Positions 19,148 to 28,053 are shown, counted from the stretch's first letter. The stretch is 64,000 nucleotides of DNA from Brumimicrobium glaciale (GCF_004152935.1 NZ_SETE01000002.1:744001-808000); one strand, 5' to 3'. The notes: generated by a model from the sequence alone, not told the origin. Numbers and translations are program-made.

Positions 19148-19360
19148 AAGCCCTTTTCACCTTGTTCTTTTCCAATTTCAATTCAAAAATAATTACTTCT
19201 ATATTTCTTAATTATGATGTTTTTAACTCAGCAATGTGACTGAAAAAATCATTCAATAACTTGAAGAAGATTAAAAAAAACCAAAATGCGTTTATGCATA
19301 AATTCAAAAAAAACGTTAATTACTTATTTCTTTTTGCTTCTTTTGTATAAAACTACATTT

Positions 19361-19684
19361 ATGAGAACACTATTTCTTCCAAGTTTCACTTTCTACTATT
19401 GTTCAAGCGTAACTAAATGTTGTTCCATTTTAACCTGAGACAACAAGTGAGTGCAATGGAAAAGTGTTAAAAAGCGCTATTGGGTTTAATCTTTTTGAAT
19501 GTATTACAAGAGAACATCCATTATATTACGAATGAGTTTTACCCAATAAGTTAACACTTGAAGCAAGTTTAGGAATAAATTATGGCTCAAAACCTTTAAC
19601 AATATAGAAACAGAAAAAATAAAAGAATAAACAAACACGAAACCACTTTTTGACATTGGTTTAAAAATTGATTACGTATATTAG
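19361..19684 (+). pseudogene. Decayed third copy of the barrel paralog
   Basis: Three collinear pieces match the intact neighbours. An ATG at 19361 opens a short signal-peptide-like frame. From about 19471 a second frame reads KSAIGFNLFECITREHPLYYE, then a TGA stop, then VLPNKLTLEASLGINYGS, matching the SNAIKLHLLEF...FSLYYE...KISAEVGIGLTFAD block. From about 19648, in another frame, KPLFDIGLKIDYVY and a TAG at 19682-19684 match the barrel C-terminus (GGFKIGFIF). Roughly 100 internal codons are missing. An in-frame stop, a frameshift and an internal deletion make this a dead gene. Confidence 0.75.
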
Positions 19685-19731
19685 AGCTTGAAAATTAGAG
19701 AATAACAATAAAAACCAAATAACAATTTAAC

Positions 19732-21324
19732 ATGAAGAGAATTTTTTTAAAGACAACCCTGCTATTTATGCTTTTTTCATTTAGCAGTAATTTCTACGCA
19801 CAAGAAGATATAGAAGTACTTATAGGAGAAGAAATTCGTTCTTATAGAAAAGAAACTATTGCATCAGTTCATCGTGGTGATGATGGCATAATTGTTCTTA
19901 AAGGAAAGTATTCACTTTTAGGCAGACCAGATTATTACCTAGAGATTTTTGACAACAACATGAACTTTGTGAGTCGAAATGAAATCGATCTTCCAGACCG
20001 AGATATTGAGTTTTCAGAAATGACTTACCTCAATGGTAAGATTTATTTCTTCATGGAGAAATACGATAAAAAAAGTAAAATAAATTACATCTACGGAACC
20101 ATACTTTCAAAAGATGGTAAGTTCGAGAAAGACATTTTTGAAATCACCCAATTCGAAGTTGAAAAGAGAAGAAAAACAAACGATTTCTTCACAGATATTT
20201 CAGCAGATTCATCCAAGTTTGTAATTATGGTTTCTCCACCAGAAATAGGTAAGGAACAAAAAGCAAAGAGACAATTTATCGTTTTAGATTTAGACTTTAA
20301 TGAAGTTGATAATATTGAATTAGATTTCCCTTTCTTAGAGAGAGATTTCAGAGTTGCTCGCTCGCACATGGACCCAATGGGAAATATCCACATGCTTTGT
20401 GAAATAGCAATTGAAGAATCAAAAAGAAGTTCGTTTTTCAGAAATGAAGAAAGAGAAGCACGTGTTTTTACACTTTACAAAGGAGCTACAGCAGTAGAAG
20501 AGTATAAAATCAATTTTTTAAATGAAGATGCTGGTTTTATCAGTCAAATAAAAATGAAAACTGATAAACTAGGCAGACTTCAATGTGCTGGATTTTACTC
20601 AGACAGAAAAGGAAATTCAACAAAAGGAGTATTTGTATTTACGATAGATCCTAGTACGAAAGAAATCAGTAATGTATCATCACAAGAATTTACAGATGAA
20701 TACTTGAATCAGTTTTTGTCCGACAGACAAGTGCGAAAAAAAGACCGTAAAAGATCAAAAAACAAAGAAAAGAACCCATACGAAAGACTCTATTATTACA
20801 AAGTTAGAGATCTAGTAATGAAAGAAGGTGGTGGTTTTTATATGGTAGCTGAATTTTATCTTCATACCACAACTACCACTACAGATGCGAATGGAAACAC
20901 TAGAGTAACGCATCACTACAGATATAATGACCTGATGGTGATTAATGTACTGGAGGACAATTCTATATCTTGGTTTTCAAGGGTTCCAAAATATCAATAT
21001 ACGACAAATGATAATGGGTACTATTCTGGAATTGTAATGGGATTAAACAACGATAACTCACTTAACATTTTGTTTAACGATGACCGTGATAATGCGAATG
21101 TGGTGGACCATGACAACAAAGGTAAAATGAAGTACAAAAGAATTAGAACCGTATTGGTTAAATTCGATAATGACGGAAATGCAACAAAAACGCCATTAAT
21201 CAATGCCAAAAAATCTAGTGCATTACTTGTTCCTGGATTAAGTCCAAAAGGAAAATCTAATGATATTATACTTTACTCAAATCTTAAGAAAAAGAACAGA
21301 TTTATTAATGTCAAATTGAGATAG
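19732..21324 (+). CDS. Secreted hypothetical protein
   Basis: 530 residues with a signal peptide (MKRIFLKTTLLFMLFSFSSNFYAQ, cleavage near residue 24). The mature part reads like a beta-propeller or sandwich: repeating strands (VHRGDDGIIVLKGKY, MTYLNGKIYFFMEKYDK, SRVPKYQYTTNDNGYYSG) and a very basic linker near residues 333-345 (DRQVRKKDRKRSKNKEK). No T9SS sorting domain is present, so it is probably periplasmic or loosely associated with the outer membrane. I do not recognise the family. Ends before a long inverted-repeat terminator. Confidence 0.75.
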   Translation: MKRIFLKTTLLFMLFSFSSNFYAQEDIEVLIGEEIRSYRKETIASVHRGDDGIIVLKGKYSLLGRPDYYLEIFDNNMNFVSRNEIDLPDRDIEFSEMTYLNGKIYFFMEKYDKKSKINYIYGTILSKDGKFEKDIFEITQFEVEKRRKTNDFFTDISADSSKFVIMVSPPEIGKEQKAKRQFIVLDLDFNEVDNIELDFPFLERDFRVARSHMDPMGNIHMLCEIAIEESKRSSFFRNEEREARVFTLYKGATAVEEYKINFLNEDAGFISQIKMKTDKLGRLQCAGFYSDRKGNSTKGVFVFTIDPSTKEISNVSSQEFTDEYLNQFLSDRQVRKKDRKRSKNKEKNPYERLYYYKVRDLVMKEGGGFYMVAEFYLHTTTTTTDANGNTRVTHHYRYNDLMVINVLEDNSISWFSRVPKYQYTTNDNGYYSGIVMGLNNDNSLNILFNDDRDNANVVDHDNKGKMKYKRIRTVLVKFDNDGNATKTPLINAKKSSALLVPGLSPKGKSNDIILYSNLKKKNRFINVKLR

Positions 21325-21384
21325 GGTTTTTATAATTGTTAATGTTTAATTATTAATGTTTAACGGTGTAGGTACTTTAAAATG

Positions 21385-21437
21385 CTAATCACGAGCTTCT
21401 TAGGAAAACTAGGAATATCGTGATTAGTGTTTTTTCT
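21385..21437 (+). terminator. Long-stem terminator
   Basis: CTAATCACGA (21385-21394) pairs with TCGTGATTAG (21418-21427), with a partly complementary loop (TTCTTAGG / CTAGGAA), followed by TGTTTTTT. It is 60 bases past the preceding stop. Confidence 0.65.
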
Positions 21438-21445
21438 AATAAATA

Positions 21446-21737
21446 TGGTTCTACCACGAATTTAGTGGAATATCGCTTGCCATTGAGAATAAACCCCAAA
21501 GACTTTTCTAGTAATATACTTTTTTAAAATCCGCGATTATCCGAGAACACCACTGGTGAAAAAATACGCGATCATCCCGATTAAAATGCGGAACAAGTTC
21601 CGCGTTGCTTGCAGTTCTGCTGAGCTTGTCGATGCATCTGTGTCATCCGCGTTCCATTTCAGCGCAACCAAAAAGATCAATCAAAGCTCTTGGATCTTCA
21701 TCTTGCATAAAGCTTATTATTTACAATAAACCATTAA
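21446..21737 (+). repeat. Dispersed intergenic element, copy A (292 bp)
   Basis: Starts TGGTTCTACCACGAATTTAG and ends CAATAAACCATTAA. The same sequence occurs at 33133-33353 with high identity; copy A has about 70 extra bases in the middle that include CTGAGCTTGTCGATG. Contains no open frame of note and no transposase. The rest of the 743-base gap (to 22067) holds further A+T-rich TTAAACATT-type words and no gene I can support. Confidence 0.75.
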
Positions 21738-22067
21738 TATTTAACGGGGAAAACAACTGTGAATCTGTTGATTAAAGCACATTGAAAAGATTAGAAACAA
21801 CTTTCTTAGGGGAATCAAAAACAGAGTATTTGATTGAAAAAAGAATAAGTTCAAAAGGATTTATCGACCGCCCAATCAAACCGTTAAAAATTAAATAACA
21901 ATTAGGGTTAACCACTTAAATCTCAAAAACGTTTAACAATTAAACATCTTGCGTAGTGAATCCCAAAACAGATTTTTTGATAGAAATAAAAACAAGTCCA
22001 CAACGAACTATTCACCAACAAGTCAAACCGTTATAAATCAAAAATTAATAATCAACCATTATAAAGC

Positions 22068-22571
22068 TTAATTTATAAGTCCGTTCAATAACTTTGTGAG
22101 ATTTGGGAAAGTGAATCTTTCTGTAGCGACTTCATTAGAAACCTCTCTGGTTGAAATATTCTTTAATTTATTATTAGAAGACTTATCATCGTTAAAAACT
22201 TTCATTGGTGAAATGGTTGACTCAGTCACCTTCTTCAATCTTGCTGAATAACGACTTTCTGCCATATTTCCAATAACGACAATCATCTTCTCAGTAGATG
22301 TTTTCTTTATATCGAAATACACTTTGATTTCGCTTGCAGGATTTTCTTCAGCAAAAGCAACTTCTACTTTTGATACACCACCTGTTTCATAAAGACTTTT
22401 TCTGATGGCTGCACCGCATCCTTTTTGGCACATCATTCCTTCGACTTCAAAGGTAGCCATGTGTGTTGGCGCGATATCCTCCTTACTCACAACCTCTTGC
22501 TGCGCAGCCTCTTTGCTCTCACATCCCAAAAGAAAAGACAGTAACATGATTAAAAATATCGTTCGTCTCAT
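22068..22571 (-). CDS. HMA-like metal-binding lipoprotein
   Basis: 167 residues from the ATG at 22571 (an ATG at 22580 would add three). The N-terminus is an SPII signal with lipobox FLLGC, so the protein is lipid-anchored. About residues 40-105 resemble a heavy-metal-associated (HMA) ferredoxin-like domain: MATFEVEGMMCQKGCGAAIRK then VSKVEVAFAEENPASEIKVYF. The usual metal-binding GMxCxxC is replaced by GMMCQKGC, with three residues between the cysteines. The last ~55 residues are a polar tail. It may buffer or deliver copper or another soft metal in the periplasm. It stands alone, divergent from the EamA gene. Confidence 0.75.
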   Translation of the reverse strand: MRRTIFLIMLLSFLLGCESKEAAQQEVVSKEDIAPTHMATFEVEGMMCQKGCGAAIRKSLYETGGVSKVEVAFAEENPASEIKVYFDIKKTSTEKMIVVIGNMAESRYSARLKKVTESTISPMKVFNDDKSSNNKLKNISTREVSNEVATERFTFPNLTKLLNGLIN

Positions 22572-22748
22572 AGGTAACATATTTTAACAAAAATAACAAA
22601 ACATTTACAACTCAACAAATCAATTTTATTTTAGTTCAGATAAATACTAATATAATCAAAATATTTAGATACCAATTGGTTGTGAAAACGAGAAGAGGCA
22701 CTAAAAAGTATTTAAAGGATTAATTGAACAAATATTAAAATCATCTAC

Positions 22749-22756
22749 TAATTTTG
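22749..22756 (+). promoter_or_regulatory. -7 promoter element abutting the EamA ATG
   Basis: Perfect TAATTTTG, followed by CAGA and the ATG at 22761; TTG at 22724-22726 is a plausible -33 element. Implies a leaderless transcript. Confidence 0.65.
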
Positions 22757-22760
22757 CAGA

Positions 22761-23687
22761 ATGAGAGCAAATTTAAAGTACTCGGCAATCCTTATTTTAC
22801 TTTCAATTGTTTGGGGAAGCTCATTTATTTTGATGAAAAGAGGAATGATCGACAAAGAAACTGGAGATCTAATTTTCAGTAGTAATCAAGTCGGAACTTT
22901 GAGGATGTTATTTGCTTCCACCGCACTACTTCCTATGGGATTGCGCTCATTAAAGATCATCACAAGTTATAAAATCGGAATCAGTTTAGCTGTTGTGTCT
23001 TTGGCTGGAAGTTTTATACCTGCATTTCTATTCACATATGCAGAAACGGGAATTAGCTCAGGATATGCTGGAATGTTAAACAGTACTGTTCCTATTTTTA
23101 CGTTGATTATTGGTGCATCATTCTTCCGTCAGCAGTTATTGAAAATGCAAGTTATAGGAGTTTTGATAGGAACAATTGGAATCATTATTTTAGTAAATGG
23201 AGTTTCAGTAGTGGACACATCCGGAACATATTTACATGTAATGGCGGTTGTTTTCGCAACGGTTTGTTATGGATTAAGCACAAACACAATGCGTTATAAC
23301 TTAAGTCATTTACATCCACTTAAAGTCACCTCTGTAGCATTTGTTTTCGCCTTTATTCCAGCTGTAATTTGTTTCTTTTATTTTGACACCACGACCACGA
23401 TAATAGAAAATGAACATGCATATAAAGCACTTGGATATATTTTAATACTTTCAATTGTTGGAACAGCGCTTTCATTGATATTATTCAACTACCTAATCAG
23501 TAAAACCTCAGCATTATTTGCCAGCAGTGTTACATATCTTATACCAATCGTTGCGGTCATTATAGGCTTTTCTGATGGAGAAACTTTAAGTTGGATTCAA
23601 GTTGTTGCAATGCTTATTATTTTATTGGGTATATTTACAGCGAATCGGATGAAAAAACAAAATGCAAATAAAAGCGAAGGTTTATGA
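22761..23687 (+). CDS. DMT-family (EamA) transporter
   Basis: 308 residues, ten hydrophobic segments arranged as two EamA repeats: residues ~8-140 (ILLSIVWGSSFILMKRG ... VLIGTIGIIILVNG) and ~155-300 (VVFATVCYGLSTNTMRY ... VVAMLIILLGIFTANRM). WGSSF near the N-terminus is typical of the drug/metabolite transporter superfamily, inner-membrane exporters of amino acids or other metabolites. The substrate is not readable from sequence. It precedes rplU by 70 bases, but rplU has its own TACATTTG element, so cotranscription is optional. Confidence 0.92.
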   Translation: MRANLKYSAILILLSIVWGSSFILMKRGMIDKETGDLIFSSNQVGTLRMLFASTALLPMGLRSLKIITSYKIGISLAVVSLAGSFIPAFLFTYAETGISSGYAGMLNSTVPIFTLIIGASFFRQQLLKMQVIGVLIGTIGIIILVNGVSVVDTSGTYLHVMAVVFATVCYGLSTNTMRYNLSHLHPLKVTSVAFVFAFIPAVICFFYFDTTTTIIENEHAYKALGYILILSIVGTALSLILFNYLISKTSALFASSVTYLIPIVAVIIGFSDGETLSWIQVVAMLIILLGIFTANRMKKQNANKSEGL

Positions 23688-23705
23688 TTTTAATAAATAA
23701 TTCAT

Positions 23706-23713
23706 TACATTTG
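23706..23713 (+). promoter_or_regulatory. -7 promoter element of rplU-rpmA
   Basis: Perfect TACATTTG, giving a 5' leader of about 40 bases before the rplU ATG at 23758, unlike the near-leaderless EamA gene upstream. Confidence 0.65.
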
Positions 23714-23757
23714 CAGTCCGAATTTTTATAGAATATTAATAATTAATTAAATTAGCT

Positions 23758-24069
23758 ATGTACGCAATTGTAGAGATAGCAGGGCAACAATTCAAAGTTG
23801 AAAAAGATCAACGTTTGTTTGTTCACCGTTTAGACGCTAAAGAAGGAGACAAAATCGACTTTGACCGTGTTTTATTGACAGGTGATAATGACAAAATTAA
23901 CGTTGGCGCCCCAGCTATAGATGGTGTAATTGTTTCTGCAACAGTAGAACGTCACCTGAAAGGAAATAAAGTAATTGTCTTCAAAAAGAAGAGAAGAAAA
24001 GGTTACCAGAAACAAAATGGTCACCGTCAACAATTCACAGAATTGACAATTACAGGAATTAAAGCATAA
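23758..24069 (+). CDS. rplU: 50S ribosomal protein L21
   Basis: 103 residues, full length for bL21. Starts MYAIVEIAGQQFKVEKDQ and contains the KGNKVIVFKKKRRKGYQKQNGHRQ segment, the hallmark basic C-terminal part that binds 23S rRNA domain II. Immediately followed by rpmA, the universal bacterial arrangement, 47 bases downstream. Confidence 0.98.
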   Translation: MYAIVEIAGQQFKVEKDQRLFVHRLDAKEGDKIDFDRVLLTGDNDKINVGAPAIDGVIVSATVERHLKGNKVIVFKKKRRKGYQKQNGHRQQFTELTITGIKA

Positions 24070-24116
24070 ACCTTGATTAAAGAATTTTATTCTTTAATTG
24101 TAAAAAACTAAATAAG

Positions 24117-24389
24117 ATGGCGCATAAAAAAGGAGTCGGAAGTTCGAAAAACGGTCGTGAATCGGAAAGTAAACGCCTTGGTGTAAAAATATTTGGTGGA
24201 CAAGCTGCGATTGCAGGAAACATTATTGTTCGTCAGAGAGGTACTAAACACCACCCAGGTGTAAACGTTGGGATTGGTAAAGACCACACCTTGTTTGCAT
24301 TAACAACAGGAGTTGTTGAATTCAGAAAGAAAAGAAATAACCGTTCTTATGTATCAGTTACACCTTTAGAGGAAACAACTGAAGCATAA
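24117..24389 (+). CDS. rpmA: 50S ribosomal protein L27
   Basis: 90 residues. Starts directly with [20 protein letters not shown], the flexible N-terminal tail that reaches towards the peptidyl-transferase centre; there is no Firmicutes-type cleavable extension. The [20 protein letters not shown] segment is the conserved core. Second gene of the rplU-rpmA unit and followed by a near-perfect terminator. Confidence 0.98.
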   Translation: MAHKKGVGSSKNGRESESKRLGVKIFGGQAAIAGNIIVRQRGTKHHPGVNVGIGKDHTLFALTTGVVEFRKKRNNRSYVSVTPLEETTEA

Positions 24390-24410
24390 TTAAGGTATAC
24401 ATTTATTACA

Positions 24411-24442
24411 AATGCCATTCGAGAAATCGAATGGCATTTTTT
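24411..24442 (+). terminator. Terminator after rpmA
   Basis: AATGCCATTCGA (24411-24422), tetraloop GAAA, TCGAATGGCATT (24427-24438), then TTTT: a perfect 12-bp stem. Confidence 0.93.
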
Positions 24443-24486
24443 GGTTTATCACAAACTATCATGAGATGAAATATCGTTGTAACGGA

Positions 24487-24781
24487 ACTTCGAGATGCTG
24501 GAACGCGCGCCTTCGATGACTTCGGTGCCTTCTCGACAAGCTCAGTCACCGAAGAGTAATCCGTTGACTGTCTAAAGCAATTTAGGCAAAAGGAAAAACG
24601 TTTTGAAAAGAATGTAAAAGACATCAAAATAATTAGGTTATATCTTAGAATACTCAGTCACCGGAGCATGAAGTAGTCAAAAAACATTTCAATATTATAA
24701 TAAGCTAAATTATTAACACTCAATCTTCTATCATTTATTTAATAATTCCCAAAAGAGCAATCCGTTGACTGTTGAAAGCAA
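24487..24781 (+). repeat. Composite intergenic repeat block
   Basis: Contains CTTCGGTG (24520-24527) paired with CACCGAAG (24547-24554) around TCTCGACAAGCTCAG, and a 29-bp direct repeat (AAGAGTAATCCGTTGACTG... at 24552-24580 and AAGAGCAATCCGTTGACTG... at 24753-24781, three mismatches by hand). CTCAGTCACCG also recurs at about 24541 and 24654. No gene is visible in 24443-24904. Confidence 0.6.
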
Positions 24782-24904
24782 CAAGTTCCGAAGATATTTT
24801 CGATATCTTCGCCAGGCTGGTCAACAAAGAAAAGGCATTAAAAGCAGGCTGCGCAAATAATCTCGAATTATTTTCATAACTTTAATTTTATAAATTCCTC
24901 GAAA

Positions 24905-25294
24905 ATGAAAAACAAGATTGCCATAATTTTATCTGGATCATTACTCTTATTAATCGTCTCTTGTAATGTTAAAAGCATAGAGAAATACAATGAAGATTTC
25001 AAAGGAGAATGGCGCACAGAAGTCTACTACTCGCCAACAAAAGCAGATTCAATTCGGAATTTTCTAAATGTAGATGGAAGAGACGGTGGTTTTGGTGTAG
25101 CATGCGATAAAAATGATCCTTTTGAAGAATGTCTGTTCTTTCAAACAGGAAGAGTGAAGATCAATAAATCAACAAAAGCTATTCAATTTGGAAATTCAGT
25201 TTCTCAAATTCATTATGTAACACAAGAACCTTTTATTAATGATTTTGGAAAATGGGAATTGAGCTTGGATAGTATTAGGTATTTTAAGTATTAA
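24905..25294 (+). CDS. Hypothetical lipoprotein
   Basis: 129 residues. SPII signal with lipobox LIVSC at about residue 20. The mature part (EKYNEDFKGEWRTEVYYSPT ... FGKWELSLDSIRYFKY) is short, with a lipocalin-like opening (F-K-G-E-W-R-T) that suggests a small beta-barrel or sandwich, and two cysteines (VACDKND and FEECLFF) that could pair. I do not recognise the family. Monocistronic; TAACTTTA about 30 bases upstream is an imperfect -7 element. Confidence 0.65.
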   Translation: MKNKIAIILSGSLLLLIVSCNVKSIEKYNEDFKGEWRTEVYYSPTKADSIRNFLNVDGRDGGFGVACDKNDPFEECLFFQTGRVKINKSTKAIQFGNSVSQIHYVTQEPFINDFGKWELSLDSIRYFKY

Positions 25295-25381
25295 TTATAA
25301 TGTTTAATGGTTAATTATTAAGGGTTAACGGGGAGAGGTTTTCAATGTTTAATGGTTAATTATTAATGCTTAACGGCTTTA

Positions 25382-25413
25382 TATCGAATTTCTACTGCGT
25401 AAAAATTGAGGTT
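25382..25413 (+). repeat. Dispersed repeat 'CTACTGCGTA...TTGAGGTT', copy 2
   Basis: Matches 2036-2066. It is preceded at 25297-25373 by two rounds of TTTAATGGTTAATTATTAA...TTAACGG words, the same companion words as at copy 1. Confidence 0.6.
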
Positions 25414-25482
25414 ATATTTTCCAGAAGACAAACCAGTCAAACCACATTAAGCATTAAACCTTAAACATGAATAATTATTCAA

Positions 25483-25956
25483 TTATTCATGATGATAAGG
25501 TTCTCCTTTCAGAATGGTTAAAGCGCGATATAACTGCTCAATGAAGAACATTCTAATCATTTGGTGTGAGAAAGTGAGTTTGCTCAATGCAAGTTTGTCG
25601 TTAGCTCTTTCATAGACAGAATCACTAAAGCCATACGGTCCTCCTATTACAAACACCAAACCTTGACTTCCGGAGTTGAATTGTTTCTGGATGTATTTTG
25701 AGAATTTAACAGAGGTCATTTCCTTGCCTTTTTCATCAAGCAAGATCACAACATCATTTGGTTTAATGTTTTTGAGGATGGTTTCGGCTTCTAAGTTTTT
25801 TATTTCGTCTTCTGAACGTTTCTTGGCGTTTTTAATATCTGGCAATTCAACAGTTTCAAACGGAACGTAACGTTTTACTCTTTTCGTGTATTCTTTTTCG
25901 CCGTCTTCGAGAAACTTTTTACTTGTTTTACCAACATAAATCAACTTGATTTTCAT
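25483..25956 (-). CDS. rlmH: 23S rRNA (pseudouridine1915-N3)-methyltransferase
   Basis: 157 residues, full length. RlmH is a SPOUT-class enzyme that methylates pseudouridine 1915 in helix 69 of 23S rRNA. The trefoil-knot AdoMet site is visible at LVFVIGGPYGFSDSVYERA, and the conserved C-terminus MIRMFFIEQLYRA...GEPYHHE is intact. The start overlaps the end of the upstream DUF4783 gene by four bases, so they are cotranscribed and probably translationally coupled. Confidence 0.96.
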   Translation of the reverse strand: MKIKLIYVGKTSKKFLEDGEKEYTKRVKRYVPFETVELPDIKNAKKRSEDEIKNLEAETILKNIKPNDVVILLDEKGKEMTSVKFSKYIQKQFNSGSQGLVFVIGGPYGFSDSVYERANDKLALSKLTFSHQMIRMFFIEQLYRALTILKGEPYHHE

Positions 25957-26336
25957 TTCTGAGGGGTAATCGTTATAGATTCTATTTGATGTTGTGTATT
26001 TACATTCTTAAACTTAATACTCACACGAAAAACACTATTGGAATGATATTCGCCCATCGCAAAAGTGGATGCTCCGCTGTCTTTACCTTTAAAACCATAG
26101 GAAAAAGACTTGGGAGGATTATTTTTAAAAAAGTTATTTAAAACTTGAGTACCTTGAGATTTACTGTAGATTCCTTCGCTTCCTTCAATAGAAATTAGCA
26201 TTTTAGTAGTTCCTAAGTTCATTATTTTCGCTGCATTTCCTTGCGCAAACGCAGATTCTACCTCCTGGTAAGGAATAGTGAAAATTGCATTAAACGCAAA
26301 GAATAAGCTTAAGATAGATGTAATTATATAATTCAT
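25953..26336 (-). CDS. DUF4783 family exported protein
   Basis: 127 residues with a signal peptide (MNYIITSILSLFFAFNAIFTI). The rest matches what I know of DUF4783: EVESAFAQGNAAKIMNLGTTKMLISI, GIYSKSQGTQVLNNFFKNNPPKSF and a strand-rich end, an NTF2-like alpha+beta fold. Function unknown; in Bacteroidota it commonly sits next to rlmH or nadC, and here it overlaps rlmH by four bases. Confidence 0.8.
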   Translation of the reverse strand: MNYIITSILSLFFAFNAIFTIPYQEVESAFAQGNAAKIMNLGTTKMLISIEGSEGIYSKSQGTQVLNNFFKNNPPKSFSYGFKGKDSGASTFAMGEYHSNSVFRVSIKFKNVNTQHQIESITITPQK

Positions 26337-26421
26337 TGTTTTCTATTCGTTCCTTCACCCAGCTACAAATTTTATGCCTATAAAATCACACATTGATCTA
26401 TGCGCAAAGTCCGATAAGTTT

Positions 26422-27141
26422 TTATAGCTTTATTTGCGGCGATTGTCCAAATTCATCCCACCATTTATTAGGCAGAATCTTAGTTAATTCGTAAACTATT
26501 TTCTCGTTATCTGCCGACCAACGAACCATTCCATAACCTTTAGCGAACGTTCTTGTTATCATCACACTTTGCGCACTACTCTTTTTTGTAAAAGGATTAG
26601 CAAACAAAACTTTCACAGAATCTTCAATTATGATTGCAGGAACATTATCACCTAAAACGTTCACCATTTTATCTTCTTCTAAAACACGTCGCTTAGATTG
26701 ATAAATCATAGAAATAGAATCTAAATGAGATGGGAAATCGGAAATAAACTGAGTTTTGTCTTCATTGTTTTTTGGGAAAAATGTGAAAGAACTCAATTTA
26801 GCCTGTCTCTTCAAACCATCACCATCTACAATCATGTGATCCACAACTTTAAAGTTTTCTGTAAGATCATGTGTATATCCTTCCGTAATCTTCAAATCTG
26901 AATTATAGAACTCAACAATCAATGAAGTGTCTGTAGCAGATTCTGTACGATAAATACGAAGAACTTTTTCATCCAACGGCTCATTTACATTTGAAAAAAC
27001 ATAAATATAAGGTATCAAACTATCAGTTGGATAGAAGAAATTGGCATAAGTTGACTCTGCGATTTGCTCTTTTTCATCAACACTAGATTCACAAGAAACA
27101 ATTAACAAAAGAGCACTAATAATAAATAAAAACTGTTTCAT
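26422..27141 (-). CDS. Hypothetical lipoprotein
   Basis: 239 residues, SPII signal with lipobox LLIVSC at about residue 17. The mature part is strand-rich with ESTYANFFYPTDSLIPYIYVF near its start and NKWWDEFGQSP near its end. I do not recognise a domain. The ATG directly abuts the stop codon of the pseudouridine synthase gene upstream (TAA-ATG), so it is cotranscribed with it. Confidence 0.75.
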   Translation of the reverse strand: MKQFLFIISALLLIVSCESSVDEKEQIAESTYANFFYPTDSLIPYIYVFSNVNEPLDEKVLRIYRTESATDTSLIVEFYNSDLKITEGYTHDLTENFKVVDHMIVDGDGLKRQAKLSSFTFFPKNNEDKTQFISDFPSHLDSISMIYQSKRRVLEEDKMVNVLGDNVPAIIIEDSVKVLFANPFTKKSSAQSVMITRTFAKGYGMVRWSADNEKIVYELTKILPNKWWDEFGQSPQIKL

Positions 27142-28035
27142 TTAACTCATTTTTAAAAAAGAAACTTCTTTCTCTGTTAGGTGTCTAAATTGACCACGTG
27201 GCAAATCTTTTTTATCTAATCCAGCAAATTCAACACGGTCAAGCTTGACGATTTCATATCCCATCTTACCCATCATTAATTTCACTTTATTGCTCTTATT
27301 TGAGAAGATTTTAACCCCAATTTCATTGTGTCCTTTTCCATTAATGAAACTAGCTTCTTCAGCACTAAACATCATGTCATCAACAAACAAACCTTTGGTT
27401 AATTTCTCCAAATCTTCTTCTGACATTATTGTTTTCAAAACAACATGGAACAATTGTGAAACCTTAAACTTTGGATGCATCAATTTCTTCTCCATATCTG
27501 CATCATTGGTATACAAAATCAATCCACAAGCTAATCTATCCATTTTCCCAACAGGGTCAAGCATTTCTCTACTTGCTTTTTGGATTAAGTTATAAACAGA
27601 CTTTTTAGCTGGATCATCGCTGTATCTAACCCCAAAATCTTTTGGCTTATTAACCAAAACATATCTTCTAACATCGCGTTTTATCGCAGCGCCATCATAA
27701 CGAACAACATCAGATGGGTTCACTTTATATCCCAATTCAGTAATCACTGTTCCGTTTACACTAACAGTTCCAGATTCAATTAAAGTATCTGCCCCTCTTC
27801 GAGAACAAATTCCTGCATTGGATAAATATTTATTTAATCTTATTTTGTCATCAAACTTTGGCATAGGCTCCCCTTGGTTGTTGCGGTTCTTTTTCGGTAA
27901 TCCTGCTGCACCTTCTAAAACTTTTGCCTTCCCCTTATCTTTCGATAAATATTTACTCGGTTTACCGTCGTATTTAGACTTCCCTTTTCCACGTGTATCC
28001 CTGCTTTTTGGATTTTCTCCACTAATTTTACTCAT
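27142..28035 (-). CDS. RsuA/RluB-type rRNA pseudouridine synthase
   Basis: 297 residues. A basic, low-complexity N-terminal extension (about residues 1-65, rich in Lys and Gly) precedes an S4 RNA-binding domain (IRLNKYLSNAGICSRRGADTL, about 66-110) and the catalytic domain. The catalytic aspartate lies in PVGKMDRLACGLILYTND, the counterpart of GRLDxxTxGLLLLTND. The -K-M-D-R-L-A-C-G- version departs from the consensus at several neutral positions but keeps the Asp. Expected to modify a uridine of 23S or 16S rRNA; the exact site cannot be told. Driven by a perfect TATCTTTG element 18 bases upstream. Confidence 0.9.
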   Translation of the reverse strand: MSKISGENPKSRDTRGKGKSKYDGKPSKYLSKDKGKAKVLEGAAGLPKKNRNNQGEPMPKFDDKIRLNKYLSNAGICSRRGADTLIESGTVSVNGTVITELGYKVNPSDVVRYDGAAIKRDVRRYVLVNKPKDFGVRYSDDPAKKSVYNLIQKASREMLDPVGKMDRLACGLILYTNDADMEKKLMHPKFKVSQLFHVVLKTIMSEEDLEKLTKGLFVDDMMFSAEEASFINGKGHNEIGVKIFSNKSNKVKLMMGKMGYEIVKLDRVEFAGLDKKDLPRGQFRHLTEKEVSFLKMS

Positions 28036-28053
28036 ATTCTAATAATTATGGTG

